The notes: generated by a model not told the origin, from the letters alone. DNA of 64,000 bases from Streptomyces sp. NBC_01224 (GCF_036002945.1 NZ_CP108529.1:6505001-6569000), one strand, 5' to 3'. Numbered from the stretch's first letter, positions 44,208 to 53,072 are shown. A program made the numbers and translations.

Positions 44208-46160
44208 TCAGCGCAGGGCGGCGACCCGACTGCCGTCCGTCAGCGTCCCGTTCAGCCGTGCCCGGTCGCCCGCCCTGGCCGGTACGGCGAGGAGACGGCT
44301 GTCGGACCGCCCCTCCACCCCGCCCGAGGTGGTGAGCGAGGCGAACTGCTCGCTGCCCGCGGCCAGTACGTACCAGCGTCCGCCGTGCGACTTCCACAGC
44401 ACCCCGGCCAGCACCCGTGGATCGCGCATCCCGCAGGCCGGTGTGTCCTCGGCCCGGGCCGCGACCGCCCCGGGCGGGCCGCCTGTTGCGACGGACGGTG
44501 CCGATACGGCCTGGAACTGGGCGAGGACCCGGCTTCCGGTGCCGCGCCAGGTCTCCGCCCTGGTGCAGAGCCAGTGCGCGGAGCCGTTGTCCTCGGGCAG
44601 CAACTGCTCGGCGTACTGCCAGGAGTTCACCGACCGTACGCCGTGCGAACGGACCGAGAGCAGCAGGCAGGCGGTCCGCGCCCAGCTGTCCCGCTCCGCC
44701 CGCCCGGAGACATCGTGCGCCGCGGACGGCGGGCCCGACGTCAGCCGGGCGGGGGTCAGCTCGCCGAGGTCCGTCATCAGACGCGTCGCCGAGCCGTCGC
44801 GCAGCTCGATCGCATCCCAGGCGTGGCAGCTCCCGGCCGTCGCCGGGCTGGTCAGCGCGGCGGTCACGCCGTCGGGGGTGCGGCGCAGCGGCCGCGGAGC
44901 GCTGCCCGGCGCGAGCAGGTTCCGTACGGAGACCGCATGCACCCAGGGCGCGGTGAGATAGCGGACCCGGTCGCGCGTACGGCCCGCGATCAGGGCGCCC
45001 GCCGAGGCCATGTCCGCACCGTCGACCCGGGCGAAGTCGAGTGCCACGCCCTCGGCCGGGGAGGCGTCACGCGGCTCCGCGTACCGCACGATGCGCAGCC
45101 CGTCGTAGAACAGCACCACCGTCGCCCGGTCCACCTCGCCCGCGTACAGCAGCTGAGGCGCCCCCATCGGCGGCCCGACAGGTGTCCTCGGAGTCGCCGA
45201 CGCACGCACCGCGGCGTCCGGATGCGCCCATACGGTGAGCGCCCGGCGCAGCAGCCGGGTGTCTTTGGCGCGGTCGCCACGGGTGGGCCAGGAGGTGAAA
45301 TCGGTACGGGGCGAGCGCCGCCAGAACGTAGCCGAAACCCGGTGCAACGCACCCGGATCCAGGGCCTGTTCGGCGGCGGCGTTACGGGTGTACGGCGATA
45401 CGGGCGCAGTGCCGCGCCCCCGGCCTTTGCCCGCCCAGCCGTCGCCCGGCAGCCCCAGCAGCGCCCCGCACACCAGCAGCGCCGCGACGGCCGCCACCGT
45501 CGCCTTCGCGTGCTGTCGGCGGCGCAGCAGATCCGGTGGGCGGGCCTGGAGCGAACAGGGGTCGAACTCCGGGGAGTCGAGCAGCGCGTACGGAGCCGAA
45601 ACGCCCTCCGCCTCCGCGAGCGCCGCATGCGGGTCCGTCACCCCGGCAGCGGCGAGCACCCGCCGCACCTCCGCATCGGGCAGCCGCTCCAGCCCACGCA
45701 GCACGCAGGCGGCGCGGGCGGGAGCGGAGAGGGCCGACAGGGCCTGTTCCAGGGCGAGTTCATCCGATCCGCCGGAATGCGGGAACAGCCGCAGCCCCCA
45801 CACCAGCGGAAGGAGGGGTGTCACCCGGAGGCGGCGCAGCGGACGGCCCGCCTCCAGCGCCCCACGCAGCACCCTCCCGCGGACGTACGCAAAGGACGGG
45901 TCCACCACCACCACAGCACCGGCGGACCTGCGCGGTGGTGGGGCGCCGCCCTCGGCCACACACCCTGCCTTGCGCCCCGACAGCAGCGCCCGCTGGGCCA
46001 GGGCGTGCGCTGTCAGAACACGGCGATGGCACCCGAGGGACGGCGGCAGTACGAGATAGCCGAGCCGGACCAGTCGCGGATAGTGCTCGACGAGCGCGGC
46101 CCCGGCCTGCTCCACACCGGCCGGGCCGGCTGCGGAAGGTACCTCTGACAGTGGGCGCAC
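44208..46160 (-). CDS. Large membrane protein with degenerate sigma-factor-like N-terminal segment
   Basis: About 650 residues. I know no characterised relative. Residues 25-190 are helical, and one part (ALSALSAPARAACVLRGLER followed by LPDAEVRRVLAAAGV) recalls region 4 of ECF-type sigma factors. A basic stretch (LLRRRQHAKAT) and one transmembrane helix (VAAVAALLVCGALLGL, about residue 240) come next. The C-terminal 380 residues would then be extracytoplasmic, rich in beta-like segments and paired cysteines (SCHAWD, ACLLL, CTRAET, ACGMRD). The start is GTG 46160, or TTG two codons earlier; neither has a good ribosome site. It could be a membrane-tethered signalling or anti-sigma-like protein, but this is speculative. 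Confidence 0.65.
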   Translation of the reverse strand: MRPLSEVPSAAGPAGVEQAGAALVEHYPRLVRLGYLVLPPSLGCHRRVLTAHALAQRALLSGRKAGCVAEGGAPPPRRSAGAVVVVDPSFAYVRGRVLRGALEAGRPLRRLRVTPLLPLVWGLRLFPHSGGSDELALEQALSALSAPARAACVLRGLERLPDAEVRRVLAAAGVTDPHAALAEAEGVSAPYALLDSPEFDPCSLQARPPDLLRRRQHAKATVAAVAALLVCGALLGLPGDGWAGKGRGRGTAPVSPYTRNAAAEQALDPGALHRVSATFWRRSPRTDFTSWPTRGDRAKDTRLLRRALTVWAHPDAAVRASATPRTPVGPPMGAPQLLYAGEVDRATVVLFYDGLRIVRYAEPRDASPAEGVALDFARVDGADMASAGALIAGRTRDRVRYLTAPWVHAVSVRNLLAPGSAPRPLRRTPDGVTAALTSPATAGSCHAWDAIELRDGSATRLMTDLGELTPARLTSGPPSAAHDVSGRAERDSWARTACLLLSVRSHGVRSVNSWQYAEQLLPEDNGSAHWLCTRAETWRGTGSRVLAQFQAVSAPSVATGGPPGAVAARAEDTPACGMRDPRVLAGVLWKSHGGRWYVLAAGSEQFASLTTSGGVEGRSDSRLLAVPARAGDRARLNGTLTDGSRVAALR

Positions 46161-46190
46161 GTTCAACAGAACGAGCGAATCGTGCGATGG

Positions 46191-46475
46191 TCACCCCGGT
46201 GCGCTCATGTGCGATGCGCCGGGGCACCCGCTCACGACAACTGCCATCCGCTGAACTCGACAGTGCCGCGCAAGGTTCAGGGAGCCGGCGGAGCCCGGGG
46301 TCGCGAGGCTGTTGCGCACCACGATGCCCGACCGCGCCCGGCCCCCGGTGTTCTCCTGCGTGTCGATGCGTACCGTCGCGCTCGACCCGTCGGCCCACGC
46401 CCCCTCCCGGTACGCCGTACCGAACTGGGTGGTGCCCTTCCACAGGTCCTGGTCCGCCCCCGGCGCGCGGTCCGT
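46191..46475 (-). pseudogene. Fragment of a secreted carbohydrate-active enzyme accessory domain
   Basis: A minus-strand frame after an in-frame TGA reads DQDLWKGTTQFGTAYREGAW, then GSSATVRIDTQENTGGRARS and GIVVRNSLATPGSAGSLNLA. This matches a beta-rich module common in Streptomyces secreted glycoside hydrolases and peptidases (W-x-x-x-D-Q-F-G-x-x-Y … V-R-x-D … VRNDL-x-x-PG-x-AGY-x-N-L). Homology stops abruptly after LNLA, and neither a catalytic domain nor a start is present. It is an isolated relic between two unrelated genes. Confidence 0.55.
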
Positions 46476-46535
46476 TCAGTCGGTCGCGGATTTCATGGGA
46501 ATCTCCATCCGTACACCGGATGGAATGCGCAAGTC

Positions 46536-47087
46536 TCAGGCGAAGGCCGCCATTTGGGGATCCAATGGCGCCCCGGTCATCCGGTTGCCCAGTGTCGACA
46601 TCGTGTACGCGCCGATGCCCAGGACCACTTCCAGTGCGTTGCGGGCGGTGTACCCGTGCGCCAGGAACGCCTGGAGCGTCTTCTCGTCGACGGCTCCGGA
46701 CGTCGCGATCACCGAAAGGGTGAACTTCCTTACGGATTCAAGTCGTTCATCGGGCAGGGCGCGTGCCTCCGGCTCGCGCAGGGCCGTGATCAGCTCGGGG
46801 TCCGCACCGAGTGCGGTGAGCTTCGCGGTATGCATCGCCACACAGACGTGGCAGTCGTTGCGGGTCGCCATCGTCATGATCAGGACCTCTCGGGAGAGCG
46901 GGTCCAGGGTGGAGGACTCGAAGATGGCGCCGATCTTCAGGAAGCCGTCGAGCAGCTCCGGTGATGCAGCGAGCCGGGCGACGGCGGCGGGTAGATAGCC
47001 CTGCTTCTTCGCCACCGCCTCCATGGTGCGGCGGGCGGCGGCGGGGGCGGATTCGAGGGTGTGGTCGGGGAACGCGGATGCGGGCAT
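46536..47087 (-). CDS. Carboxymuconolactone decarboxylase/AhpD-like protein
   Basis: 183 residues with an AhpD core. The redox pair is in ATRNDCHVCVAMHTAK (CxxC-x-x-x-H). A following helix contains LTALGADPELITALREPEA. CxxC members of this family reduce peroxides or act as thiol partners. AGGAGAGG lies upstream of the ATG. It is divergent from a MarR gene, and an 8-bp inverted repeat lies between them, suggesting redox- or phenolic-responsive control. Confidence 0.9.
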   Translation of the reverse strand: MPASAFPDHTLESAPAAARRTMEAVAKKQGYLPAAVARLAASPELLDGFLKIGAIFESSTLDPLSREVLIMTMATRNDCHVCVAMHTAKLTALGADPELITALREPEARALPDERLESVRKFTLSVIATSGAVDEKTLQAFLAHGYTARNALEVVLGIGAYTMSTLGNRMTGAPLDPQMAAFA

Positions 47088-47120
47088 GGCAGACCTCTCC
47101 TGTGGATGCGCACGCTAAAA

Positions 47121-47160
47121 TCGACAACGTGATTGACGAAAAAGTAAACCAGGTTGTCGA
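47121..47160. promoter_or_regulatory. Candidate MarR operator between ahpD-like and marR genes
   Basis: TCGACAAC (47121-47128) and GTTGTCGA (47153-47160) form a perfect inverted repeat separated by 24 AT-rich bases that include TTGACG (47133-47138). It lies between the two divergent start codons and could serve both promoters. Confidence 0.55.
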
Positions 47161-47168
47161 GTTTCACA

Positions 47169-47672
47169 ATGGCTGAGCGAGAGGGCGAGCCGGGCGCACG
47201 GTCGTCCACGGGCGGCGGGGCGGGCTTCGAGCTGCCCCTGCTGCTGTTCGCCGGATTCCGCTCGATCATCGACGAGTTGCACCATGAGCTGGCCGAGCAC
47301 GGCCACCCCGACGTGCGGCCCGCGTACGGCTTCGCGCTCCAGGCCGTCGGCCGTGACGGTGCGACCGCCAGCGAGATCGGCCGACGGCTCGGGGTCTCCA
47401 AGCAGGCCGCCGGGAAGACCGTCGAGAAGCTCGAAGGTCTCGGGTACGTGGAGCGCGTCGACGATCCCCGGGACGGCCGGCGCAAGCTGGTCCGGCTGAC
47501 CGTGCGGGGCATCGACGTCCTGGTCAGATCGGCCGAGGGGTTCGACCGGCTGCGCGCCGAATGGGTCCGGGTGCTCGGTGCCGACCGGGTGCGTGCGATG
47601 GAGGCCGATCTGCGTGCGATGGCGCCCGCGAGCGCGTTCCGGCTCGATGCGGCGGGGTGGTTCACGGGTTGA
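47169..47672 (+). CDS. MarR family transcriptional regulator
   Basis: 167 residues from the ATG at 47169; a TTG five codons earlier is possible. The winged helix contains TASEIGRRLGVSKQAAGKTV and the wing YVERVDDPRDGRRKLVRLT. MarR dimers release DNA on binding phenolics or on cysteine oxidation; this protein has no cysteine, so ligand binding is more likely. Divergent from the AhpD-like gene, which is its probable target. Confidence 0.9.
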   Translation: MAEREGEPGARSSTGGGAGFELPLLLFAGFRSIIDELHHELAEHGHPDVRPAYGFALQAVGRDGATASEIGRRLGVSKQAAGKTVEKLEGLGYVERVDDPRDGRRKLVRLTVRGIDVLVRSAEGFDRLRAEWVRVLGADRVRAMEADLRAMAPASAFRLDAAGWFTG

Positions 47673-47699
47673 CTCGACTTCCGGGGCGGCGGGTGTGAC

Positions 47700-48347
47700 T
47701 CAGCCCCGGTCCAGATAGGCGAGCACCGCGAGAACACGGCGGTTGTCGTCGTCGGACGGCGGCAGGCCGAGCTTCCCGAAGATGTTCGAGGTGTGCTTGG
47801 CCACCGCCCGCTCCGTGATCACCATCTGCGAGGCGATCGCCGCGTTCGAACGGCCTTGTGCCATCAGCCCCATCACCTCCAGCTCGCGCGGAGTCAGCCC
47901 GCCCATCGGCTTGTCCTGCGAGCGCCGCGACAGCAACTGCGAGATCACCTGCGGGTCCATCGCGGTGCCGCCCGCGGCGACCCTGCGTACCGCATCGATG
48001 AACTGCTCCGCGTCGAAGACCCGGTCCTTGAGCAGGTAGCCGATGCCCCCGTTGCCGTCCGCCAGCAGCTCGCGTGCGTACAGCTGCTCCACATGCTGCG
48101 AGAGCACGAGCACCGGCAGCCCCGGCCTGGCCTGCCGGGCCGCCAGCGCGCACTGCAGGCCCTCGTCCGTGTGGGACGGCGGAAGCCGGACGTCGACGAC
48201 CGCGACGTCCGGCTCCAACTCGGCCAGGGCCCGGGTCAGTTCGGGCCCGGTCTCCACAGCTGCCGCGATCTCGAAGTCGTACGCCTCCAATAGGCGCACC
48301 AGCCCGTCGCGCAGCAGGAAGAGATCTTCGGCTAGGACAACTCGCAA
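47700..48347 (-). CDS. NarL/LuxR-type response regulator
   Basis: 215 residues. The receiver domain has VVLAEDLFLLRDGL (acidic pocket), phospho-acceptor Asp in PDVAVVDVRLPP, and the conserved Lys in GYLLKDR. The LuxR HTH is LTPRELEVMGLMAQGRSNAA followed by ERAVAKHTSNIFGKL. The gene overlaps its kinase gene by 16 bases. The divergent MMPL exporter, with phased repeats in front of it, is the likely target. Confidence 0.94.
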   Translation of the reverse strand: MRVVLAEDLFLLRDGLVRLLEAYDFEIAAAVETGPELTRALAELEPDVAVVDVRLPPSHTDEGLQCALAARQARPGLPVLVLSQHVEQLYARELLADGNGGIGYLLKDRVFDAEQFIDAVRRVAAGGTAMDPQVISQLLSRRSQDKPMGGLTPRELEVMGLMAQGRSNAAIASQMVITERAVAKHTSNIFGKLGLPPSDDDNRRVLAVLAYLDRG

Positions 48348-49600
48348 GGGATCTCCATGGTCACCATCGTGGGACCGCCCGCAGGGCTGCTGACGGCCAT
48401 GATGCCGTCGAATGTACCGAGTCGGCGTTCGATTCCGCTCAGGCCCGAGCCGGATCCGACCACCGCACCGCCCCTGCCGTTGTCCGTGACGGAGACCCGT
48501 AGCAGGGTGTCCGCGTGGTCGATGTCCACCCAGACGCGTTCGGCCCCCGAGTGCTTGGCGGCGTTCGTCAGCGTCTCGCTCACCGCGAAGTACGCGGCCG
48601 ACTCGATCGCGGCGTCCGCCCGGCCGCTCAGCTCCACCCGGACCTCCGACTCGAAGGGCAGCCGTAGCGCCAACGCCCGGACCGCGTCCCCGAGTCCGCG
48701 TTCGGCGAGGACCGGCGGGTGAATGCCCCGGACCAGATCGCGCAGCTCCGTGAGGGCTTCGGCCGATGACTCGCGGGCCATGGCGAGGAGTTTCTTCGCC
48801 TGCGCCGGATCCTTCTCGATGAGCGCCTCCACGGTGCCCAGGTTCATGCCCATGGCGACCAGCCTGGCCTGCGCACCGTCGTGCAGGTCACGCTCGATGC
48901 GCCGCAGTTCGGAGGCCGCGGTGTCCACGGCCTCGTGGCGCGTCTCGGTCAGCCGGTCGATGCGCCGGGCCAGTTCCTGCTCCTGGGTGGGGGCCAGCAT
49001 CGCGCGGGCGATCACGAAGTGCAGCCGCAGCAGTGGTTGGCCGACCAGCAGACCGATCGCGAAGAACACCACACCGAGCGCGGCGGCGGCAAGGCCCGTC
49101 GCCTGGCTGTCGACCGGCACGAACGCGTACCAGTAACGGTCGTCGGTGAAGACCCGCCACAACCCGGCCGCCAGGACGAAACCCTCCAGCGGATACACCA
49201 TCAGCGCCGAGGCCAGGACCGCCACCACATAGCCGGCCGTCATGTCGACCAGCAGCCACCGGATGTCCCGCCAGGTCGCCGGGTCCTTCAGCATCAGCGT
49301 GGTCCGCTCCACCTGCCCGGTGAACCCGGTGCGCAGATCCTTCGGGAAGGGGCGGTAGGGGACCGGAATGCGGACGTCGGACCAGGTGACCGCGAGCAGC
49401 CGGCGCCGGTTGGCGTGCTTGCGGACCAGCTCCAGTACGTAGGGGGTGGTGACCAGGCCGATGCCCAGCGGGATGAAGGCGATGGAGAGCACCGCCCATA
49501 CGAAGAGGGTGATCGACCCGGCCAGGCTGGCGATCGACAGCACGACTCCCCGCCCGGCGGCCAGCAGCGCCCTCCGTACCCGGGCCCGTATCGCGTTCAT
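48332..49600 (-). CDS. Sensor histidine kinase (HisKA_3) with PF13796-type putative sensor
   Basis: 422 residues. Four hydrophobic helices (about 20-190) belong to the putative-sensor domain found in actinobacterial kinases, with the conserved loop PVPYRPFPKDLRTGFTGQ. The dimerisation/phospho-acceptor helix is RIERDLHDGAQARLVAMGMN with its His, and the HATPase domain includes SETLTNAAKHSGA and VTDNGRGG. It has little extracytoplasmic sequence, so it probably senses the membrane itself, for example lipid or antibiotic stress. The ATG at 49600 was chosen; GGAG lies about 11 bases upstream. Confidence 0.93.
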   Translation of the reverse strand: MNAIRARVRRALLAAGRGVVLSIASLAGSITLFVWAVLSIAFIPLGIGLVTTPYVLELVRKHANRRRLLAVTWSDVRIPVPYRPFPKDLRTGFTGQVERTTLMLKDPATWRDIRWLLVDMTAGYVVAVLASALMVYPLEGFVLAAGLWRVFTDDRYWYAFVPVDSQATGLAAAALGVVFFAIGLLVGQPLLRLHFVIARAMLAPTQEQELARRIDRLTETRHEAVDTAASELRRIERDLHDGAQARLVAMGMNLGTVEALIEKDPAQAKKLLAMARESSAEALTELRDLVRGIHPPVLAERGLGDAVRALALRLPFESEVRVELSGRADAAIESAAYFAVSETLTNAAKHSGAERVWVDIDHADTLLRVSVTDNGRGGAVVGSGSGLSGIERRLGTFDGIMAVSSPAGGPTMVTMEIPCELS

Positions 49601-49815
49601 CTCGATCCATCTCCCCTCGCCGGGCCCCGTGTCGGGCCCGTCCGCAGACAGTCTCACCCGGCGGGCTCCCCGGGCGTCAGCCGTTTCGCCACCCGGGCGG
49701 GGTGTACCCAGCACCACCCTGCCGACCTCGCCCTATGGCTCCGCGAGAGGGGGCTTCGGCGGCTGGGGCGGGCGGCGTCCCGTTCCTAGATTCATCGACG
49801 ACGCATTCGACGTCG

Positions 49816-49859
49816 ACTTCCCAGCACTTCCTCGCACTTCCTCGTACTTCTTCCACTTC
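49816..49859. repeat. Phased ACTTC direct repeats upstream of the MMPL exporter
   Basis: ACTTC occurs at 49816, 49826, 49836 and 49846 with exact 10-bp spacing and again at 49855, with a further ACTTC at 49876. Two adjacent units are identical over 10 bases (gcacttcctc). Sites one helical turn apart suggest cooperative protein binding. They lie 20-80 bases upstream of the MMPL start, facing the two-component genes. Confidence 0.65.
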
Positions 49860-49896
49860 CATCTGATTCCGTCTGACTTCTGGGGGCGAACACGCC

Positions 49897-52035
49897 ATGA
49901 GGCGCAACCTCGCGGCACGCATCGGTGTGTGGAGCGCACACCACCGTAAGACCGCCATTCTCGGCTGGCTGCTCTTCGTCGTGCTCGCCACGGGCATCGG
50001 CGGCGCATCCGGTCTGGTCGAGATGTCCGACTCGGAGAACGCCGCGGGTGATTCGGCGCGGGCCGAACAGATCCTCGACGACGCCGGGCTGGGGCAGCCC
50101 GCCGGCGAGCTGGTCATGGTGTCCACCGCGAAGGCGGGTGACTGGCAGGACGCCGCCCGCGAGGTCTCCGCCGCCATCGGGAGGACCGGCGAGGTGGCGA
50201 ACCTCACAGCGCCGATCCCTTCCGAGGACGGCAAGGACGCGCTGATCACCTTTGACATGAAGGGGGACGCGGCGACGGCACCGGACAGGGTGCAGCCCGT
50301 GCTCGACGCCGTGTCCGCCGTCCGCGCGGACCACCCCGACGCCACCATCCACCAGTTCGGCGAAGCCAGTGCCGGGAAGTGGCTCGGCGATCTGCTCTCG
50401 GAGGACTTCAAGAAGGCCGAGTTCACCGCCGTACCCCTGGCCCTGGGCATTCTGCTGGTCGCCTTCGGCGCCGTCGTCGCGGCGCTGCTCCCCGTCGGGC
50501 TGGCACTGACCGCGTGCATGGCCGCCTTCGGACTGCTGTCGCTCGCCAGCCACCAATTGCACCTGTTCCAGACCACGTACTCCGTGATGTTTCTGATGGG
50601 CTTCGCCGTCGGCGTCGACTACTGCCTCTTCTACCTGCGGCGCGAGCGCGACGAGCGGGCGGCGGGACGCGATGCCGAGACGGCGCTGCGGATCGCGGCG
50701 GCGACCAGCGGCCGGGCCGTGCTCGTCTCCGGGCTCACGGTCATGGTCGCGATGGCCGGCATGTTCCTGTCCGGACTGATGCTGTTCAAGGGCTTCGCCC
50801 TTGCCACGATCATCGTGGTCTTCATCGCGATGCTCGGCTCGGTGACGGTGCTGCCCGCGCTGCTGTCCTGGCTGGGCGACCGGATCGACGCGGGACGTGT
50901 GCCGTTCCTCAACCGGCGGGGGAGCCGACGCGACAACCGGCGCGTACGCACCAGTGGCGGGGGCGTCGCCGCGGTGCTGAAGCCCGTCCTGGCCAGGCCG
51001 AAGATCTTCGCGGTCGCCTCGGTCGTCGTGCTGCTCGCCCTGGCCGCGCCCGCCCTCGGCATGAAGACCGAACAGCTGGGCCTGGAGAAGCAGTTCGGCT
51101 CGGACTCGCAGCTTTCTGTCGCCTACCGGCAGATCGACGAGAGCTTCCCCGGCGGCCCCGCTCCGGCGCGAGTGGTGGTCAAGGCCGAGGACATCGAGGC
51201 GCCCGCGCTGCGCAAGGCCTTCGACGGCTTCGACGAGGTGACCGTCCACAAGGCGCAGAACGTCGCCGAGATCGAGGTGCCGCTCCCCGACGGCGAGGCC
51301 GGCCTTTCCGAGCTGCGCAAGGAGCGGCTGCCCGCCGCGTTCGACGGGACCGGGGCCCAGGTGTACGTGACCGGGGAGATCGCCGGGTCCGTCGACTTCA
51401 ACGACCAGCTGAAGCGCGGCATCGTCCCCGTCTTCGCCTTCATCACGGCGGTGACCTTCCTGCTGATGCTGTTCTGCTTCCGCTCGTACGTCATCGCCGT
51501 GACCTCGATCCTGCTCAACCTCCTCTCCGTGGCTGCCGCGTACGGAGTGATGGTCGCCGTCTTCCAGCACGGCTGGGGGGCCTCGCTGATCGGCTCGGAG
51601 GGGGTCGGCGCGATCGAGGCGTGGATTCCGCTGTTCGTCCTGGTCGTCCTCTTCGGACTCTCCATGGACTACCACGTGTTCGTGGTCTCCCGGATCCGTG
51701 AGGCCCGCGACCGCGGTCTGCACACCCGGGCCGCGATCGACGAGGGCATCCGGCGGACGGCGGGTGCGGTGACCGGCGCGGCCCTGATCATGGTCGCGGT
51801 GTTCGCGGTCTTCGGGACGCTGTCGATGCAGGACATGCAGCAGATGGGCGTCGGCCTCGCCGTCGCGGTGCTGCTGGACGCCACGATCGTACGGATGGTC
51901 CTGCTGCCCTCCGTGATGGCGCTGCTCGGGGAGCGGAACTGGCGAACCCCGCGCGGACTGACCCGACTGCCGGGCCTGGAGCACGGCGAGCCGGAGACGG
52001 GCGAGGTTCCGGTGGGTTCGGGGGCGCGGGGCTGA
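49897..52035 (+). CDS. MMPL family RND-type transporter
   Basis: 712 residues with two repeats of one helix, a large extracellular loop and five helices. The first half starts HHRKTAILGWLLFVVLATG and has the family's GVDYCLFYLRRERDE proton-relay helix. The second half has GLSMDYHVFVVSRIREA. MMPL proteins export lipids, siderophores or drugs using the proton gradient. An MmpS-like protein is also encoded in this window (61029) but 9 kb away. The divergent kinase and regulator pair probably controls it. The terminator at 52046-52101 follows. Confidence 0.94.
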   Translation: MRRNLAARIGVWSAHHRKTAILGWLLFVVLATGIGGASGLVEMSDSENAAGDSARAEQILDDAGLGQPAGELVMVSTAKAGDWQDAAREVSAAIGRTGEVANLTAPIPSEDGKDALITFDMKGDAATAPDRVQPVLDAVSAVRADHPDATIHQFGEASAGKWLGDLLSEDFKKAEFTAVPLALGILLVAFGAVVAALLPVGLALTACMAAFGLLSLASHQLHLFQTTYSVMFLMGFAVGVDYCLFYLRRERDERAAGRDAETALRIAAATSGRAVLVSGLTVMVAMAGMFLSGLMLFKGFALATIIVVFIAMLGSVTVLPALLSWLGDRIDAGRVPFLNRRGSRRDNRRVRTSGGGVAAVLKPVLARPKIFAVASVVVLLALAAPALGMKTEQLGLEKQFGSDSQLSVAYRQIDESFPGGPAPARVVVKAEDIEAPALRKAFDGFDEVTVHKAQNVAEIEVPLPDGEAGLSELRKERLPAAFDGTGAQVYVTGEIAGSVDFNDQLKRGIVPVFAFITAVTFLLMLFCFRSYVIAVTSILLNLLSVAAAYGVMVAVFQHGWGASLIGSEGVGAIEAWIPLFVLVVLFGLSMDYHVFVVSRIREARDRGLHTRAAIDEGIRRTAGAVTGAALIMVAVFAVFGTLSMQDMQQMGVGLAVAVLLDATIVRMVLLPSVMALLGERNWRTPRGLTRLPGLEHGEPETGEVPVGSGARG

Positions 52036-52045
52036 CCGGCCGTCC

Positions 52046-52101
52046 GGCGCATGGGAGCGGCCCTGGTCCGGCGTACCGGACCAGGGCCGCTCCCATGCGC
52101 C
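52046..52101. terminator. 26-bp perfect hairpin between convergent MMPL and glnRII genes
   Basis: Bases 52046-52071 (containing atgggagcggccctggtccg) are exactly complementary to 52076-52101 around the tetraloop cgta. It lies between two convergent stops and should terminate in both directions. Confidence 0.92.
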
Positions 52102-52111
52102 TTCGACGCCG

Positions 52112-52732
52112 TCAGGGGGCGTACTTGTAGCCGACACGCCGCACCGTTTGGATCGACCGGCGGTGCTCGACACCCAGCTTGCGGCGCAGCCGGGCGACAT
52201 GGACGTCCACGGTGCGTCCGTCGCCCACATGTCCGTAGCCCCAGACCGTGGTCACCAACTGGTCGCGGGTGTGCACCCGGTGAGGGTGCGCGACCAGATG
52301 GGCGAGCAGCTCGAACTCCAGGAAGGTGAGGTCGAGTGTGTTCCCGTCCACCGTCGCGGTGCGCTGTACGGGGTCGATGCGCACCGCACCCGCGGACGGG
52401 TCCTCCACCGGCGACGGCACCACGTACTGGGCGGCCGCAGCGGCAGCGGCGGTGACGGCCGGCTGCTGATCGGCCGGTACGAGCACCAGGTACCCGATCA
52501 TCGGCGGCCGGCCCGGCAGCGCCGGAACGGTGTGCTGGGGTGCGGGCAGCCAGGTGGCACCCGGCGGCAGGAACTCGGCCACATCGGCCAGCTGGACGAC
52601 CTCATCGGGGTCGACGGCGCGCAGCCGGTGGCGGTTGGAGGAGAGGGAGCGGGCGGAGTTGGTGGCCGCAGCGGTCGCCGGAGGCGCCGCGGTGGCAGCG
52701 GCTGCGGCGGAGAAGGTACGAGTGTTCGCCAT
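52112..52732 (-). CDS. glnRII: OmpR-type winged-helix regulator GlnRII
   Basis: 206 residues. The C-terminal half is a PhoB/OmpR winged helix: LDLTFLEFELLAHLVAHPHR, DQLVTTVWGYGHVGDGRTVD and VHVARLRRKLGVEHR. The N-terminal half is Ala-rich and is not a normal receiver: no acidic pocket or phospho-acceptor Asp is recognisable. In S. coelicolor a gene of this make-up near glnII encodes GlnRII, which binds the same boxes as GlnR at nitrogen genes. The identification rests on architecture and on glnII being the next gene upstream. The ATG at 52732 begins MANTRTFSAAA. Confidence 0.82.
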   Translation of the reverse strand: MANTRTFSAAAAATAAPPATAAATNSARSLSSNRHRLRAVDPDEVVQLADVAEFLPPGATWLPAPQHTVPALPGRPPMIGYLVLVPADQQPAVTAAAAAAAQYVVPSPVEDPSAGAVRIDPVQRTATVDGNTLDLTFLEFELLAHLVAHPHRVHTRDQLVTTVWGYGHVGDGRTVDVHVARLRRKLGVEHRRSIQTVRRVGYKYAP

Positions 52733-52815
52733 GAGGGTCAGCTCTTTCGCGCGAAGGAGTCGTCGATGGACGGACTTGCTTGCGTGCGCGCGGACCGAAG
52801 GCCGGGTGAGCGGCT

Positions 52816-52935
52816 TTAGAGGGCCTGCGCGTTCAACGCGCGGCAACACACCCGGTCGAAGTCGTGGTGCTGACGGGACGGCCAGAACGGTTCGAGGTCG
52901 CTGCGACCTGTCGAGGTGTACTGGATGCTGGCCAT
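52816..52935 (-). CDS. Short ORF (39 residues), possible leader peptide upstream of glnRII
   Basis: The frame MASIQYTSTGRSDLEPFWPS continues with RQHHDFDRVCCRALNAQAL and a TAA. The end (H-x-D-F-x-R-V-x-C followed by a short tail) resembles the Cys-containing putative leader peptides that precede sulfur and other genes in Streptomyces. The composition (balanced, two Trp/Tyr-type aromatics, paired Cys) looks more like protein than the shadow frames. GGGG lies just upstream of the ATG. It ends 84 bases before glnRII on the same strand. Confidence 0.5.
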   Translation of the reverse strand: MASIQYTSTGRSDLEPFWPSRQHHDFDRVCCRALNAQAL

Positions 52936-53072
52936 GTCCCCATTGAACCAGAGAACGCGACGGCGCAGCAGGCCTCGCTCACTCGTCGATACGGACCCGT
53001 CGCGTTACGTTCCTCACCTCGGGCTGCCGCAACCGATGAGCCGCCATCCGCCTCGCCCCCAGATGGCAGCGG

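Noticed and set aside
49792..52230. 812-codon minus-strand frame opposite the MMPL gene
   Set aside because: A shadow of the MMPL gene with His/Asp/Gly-rich composition, crossing a 26-bp terminator.
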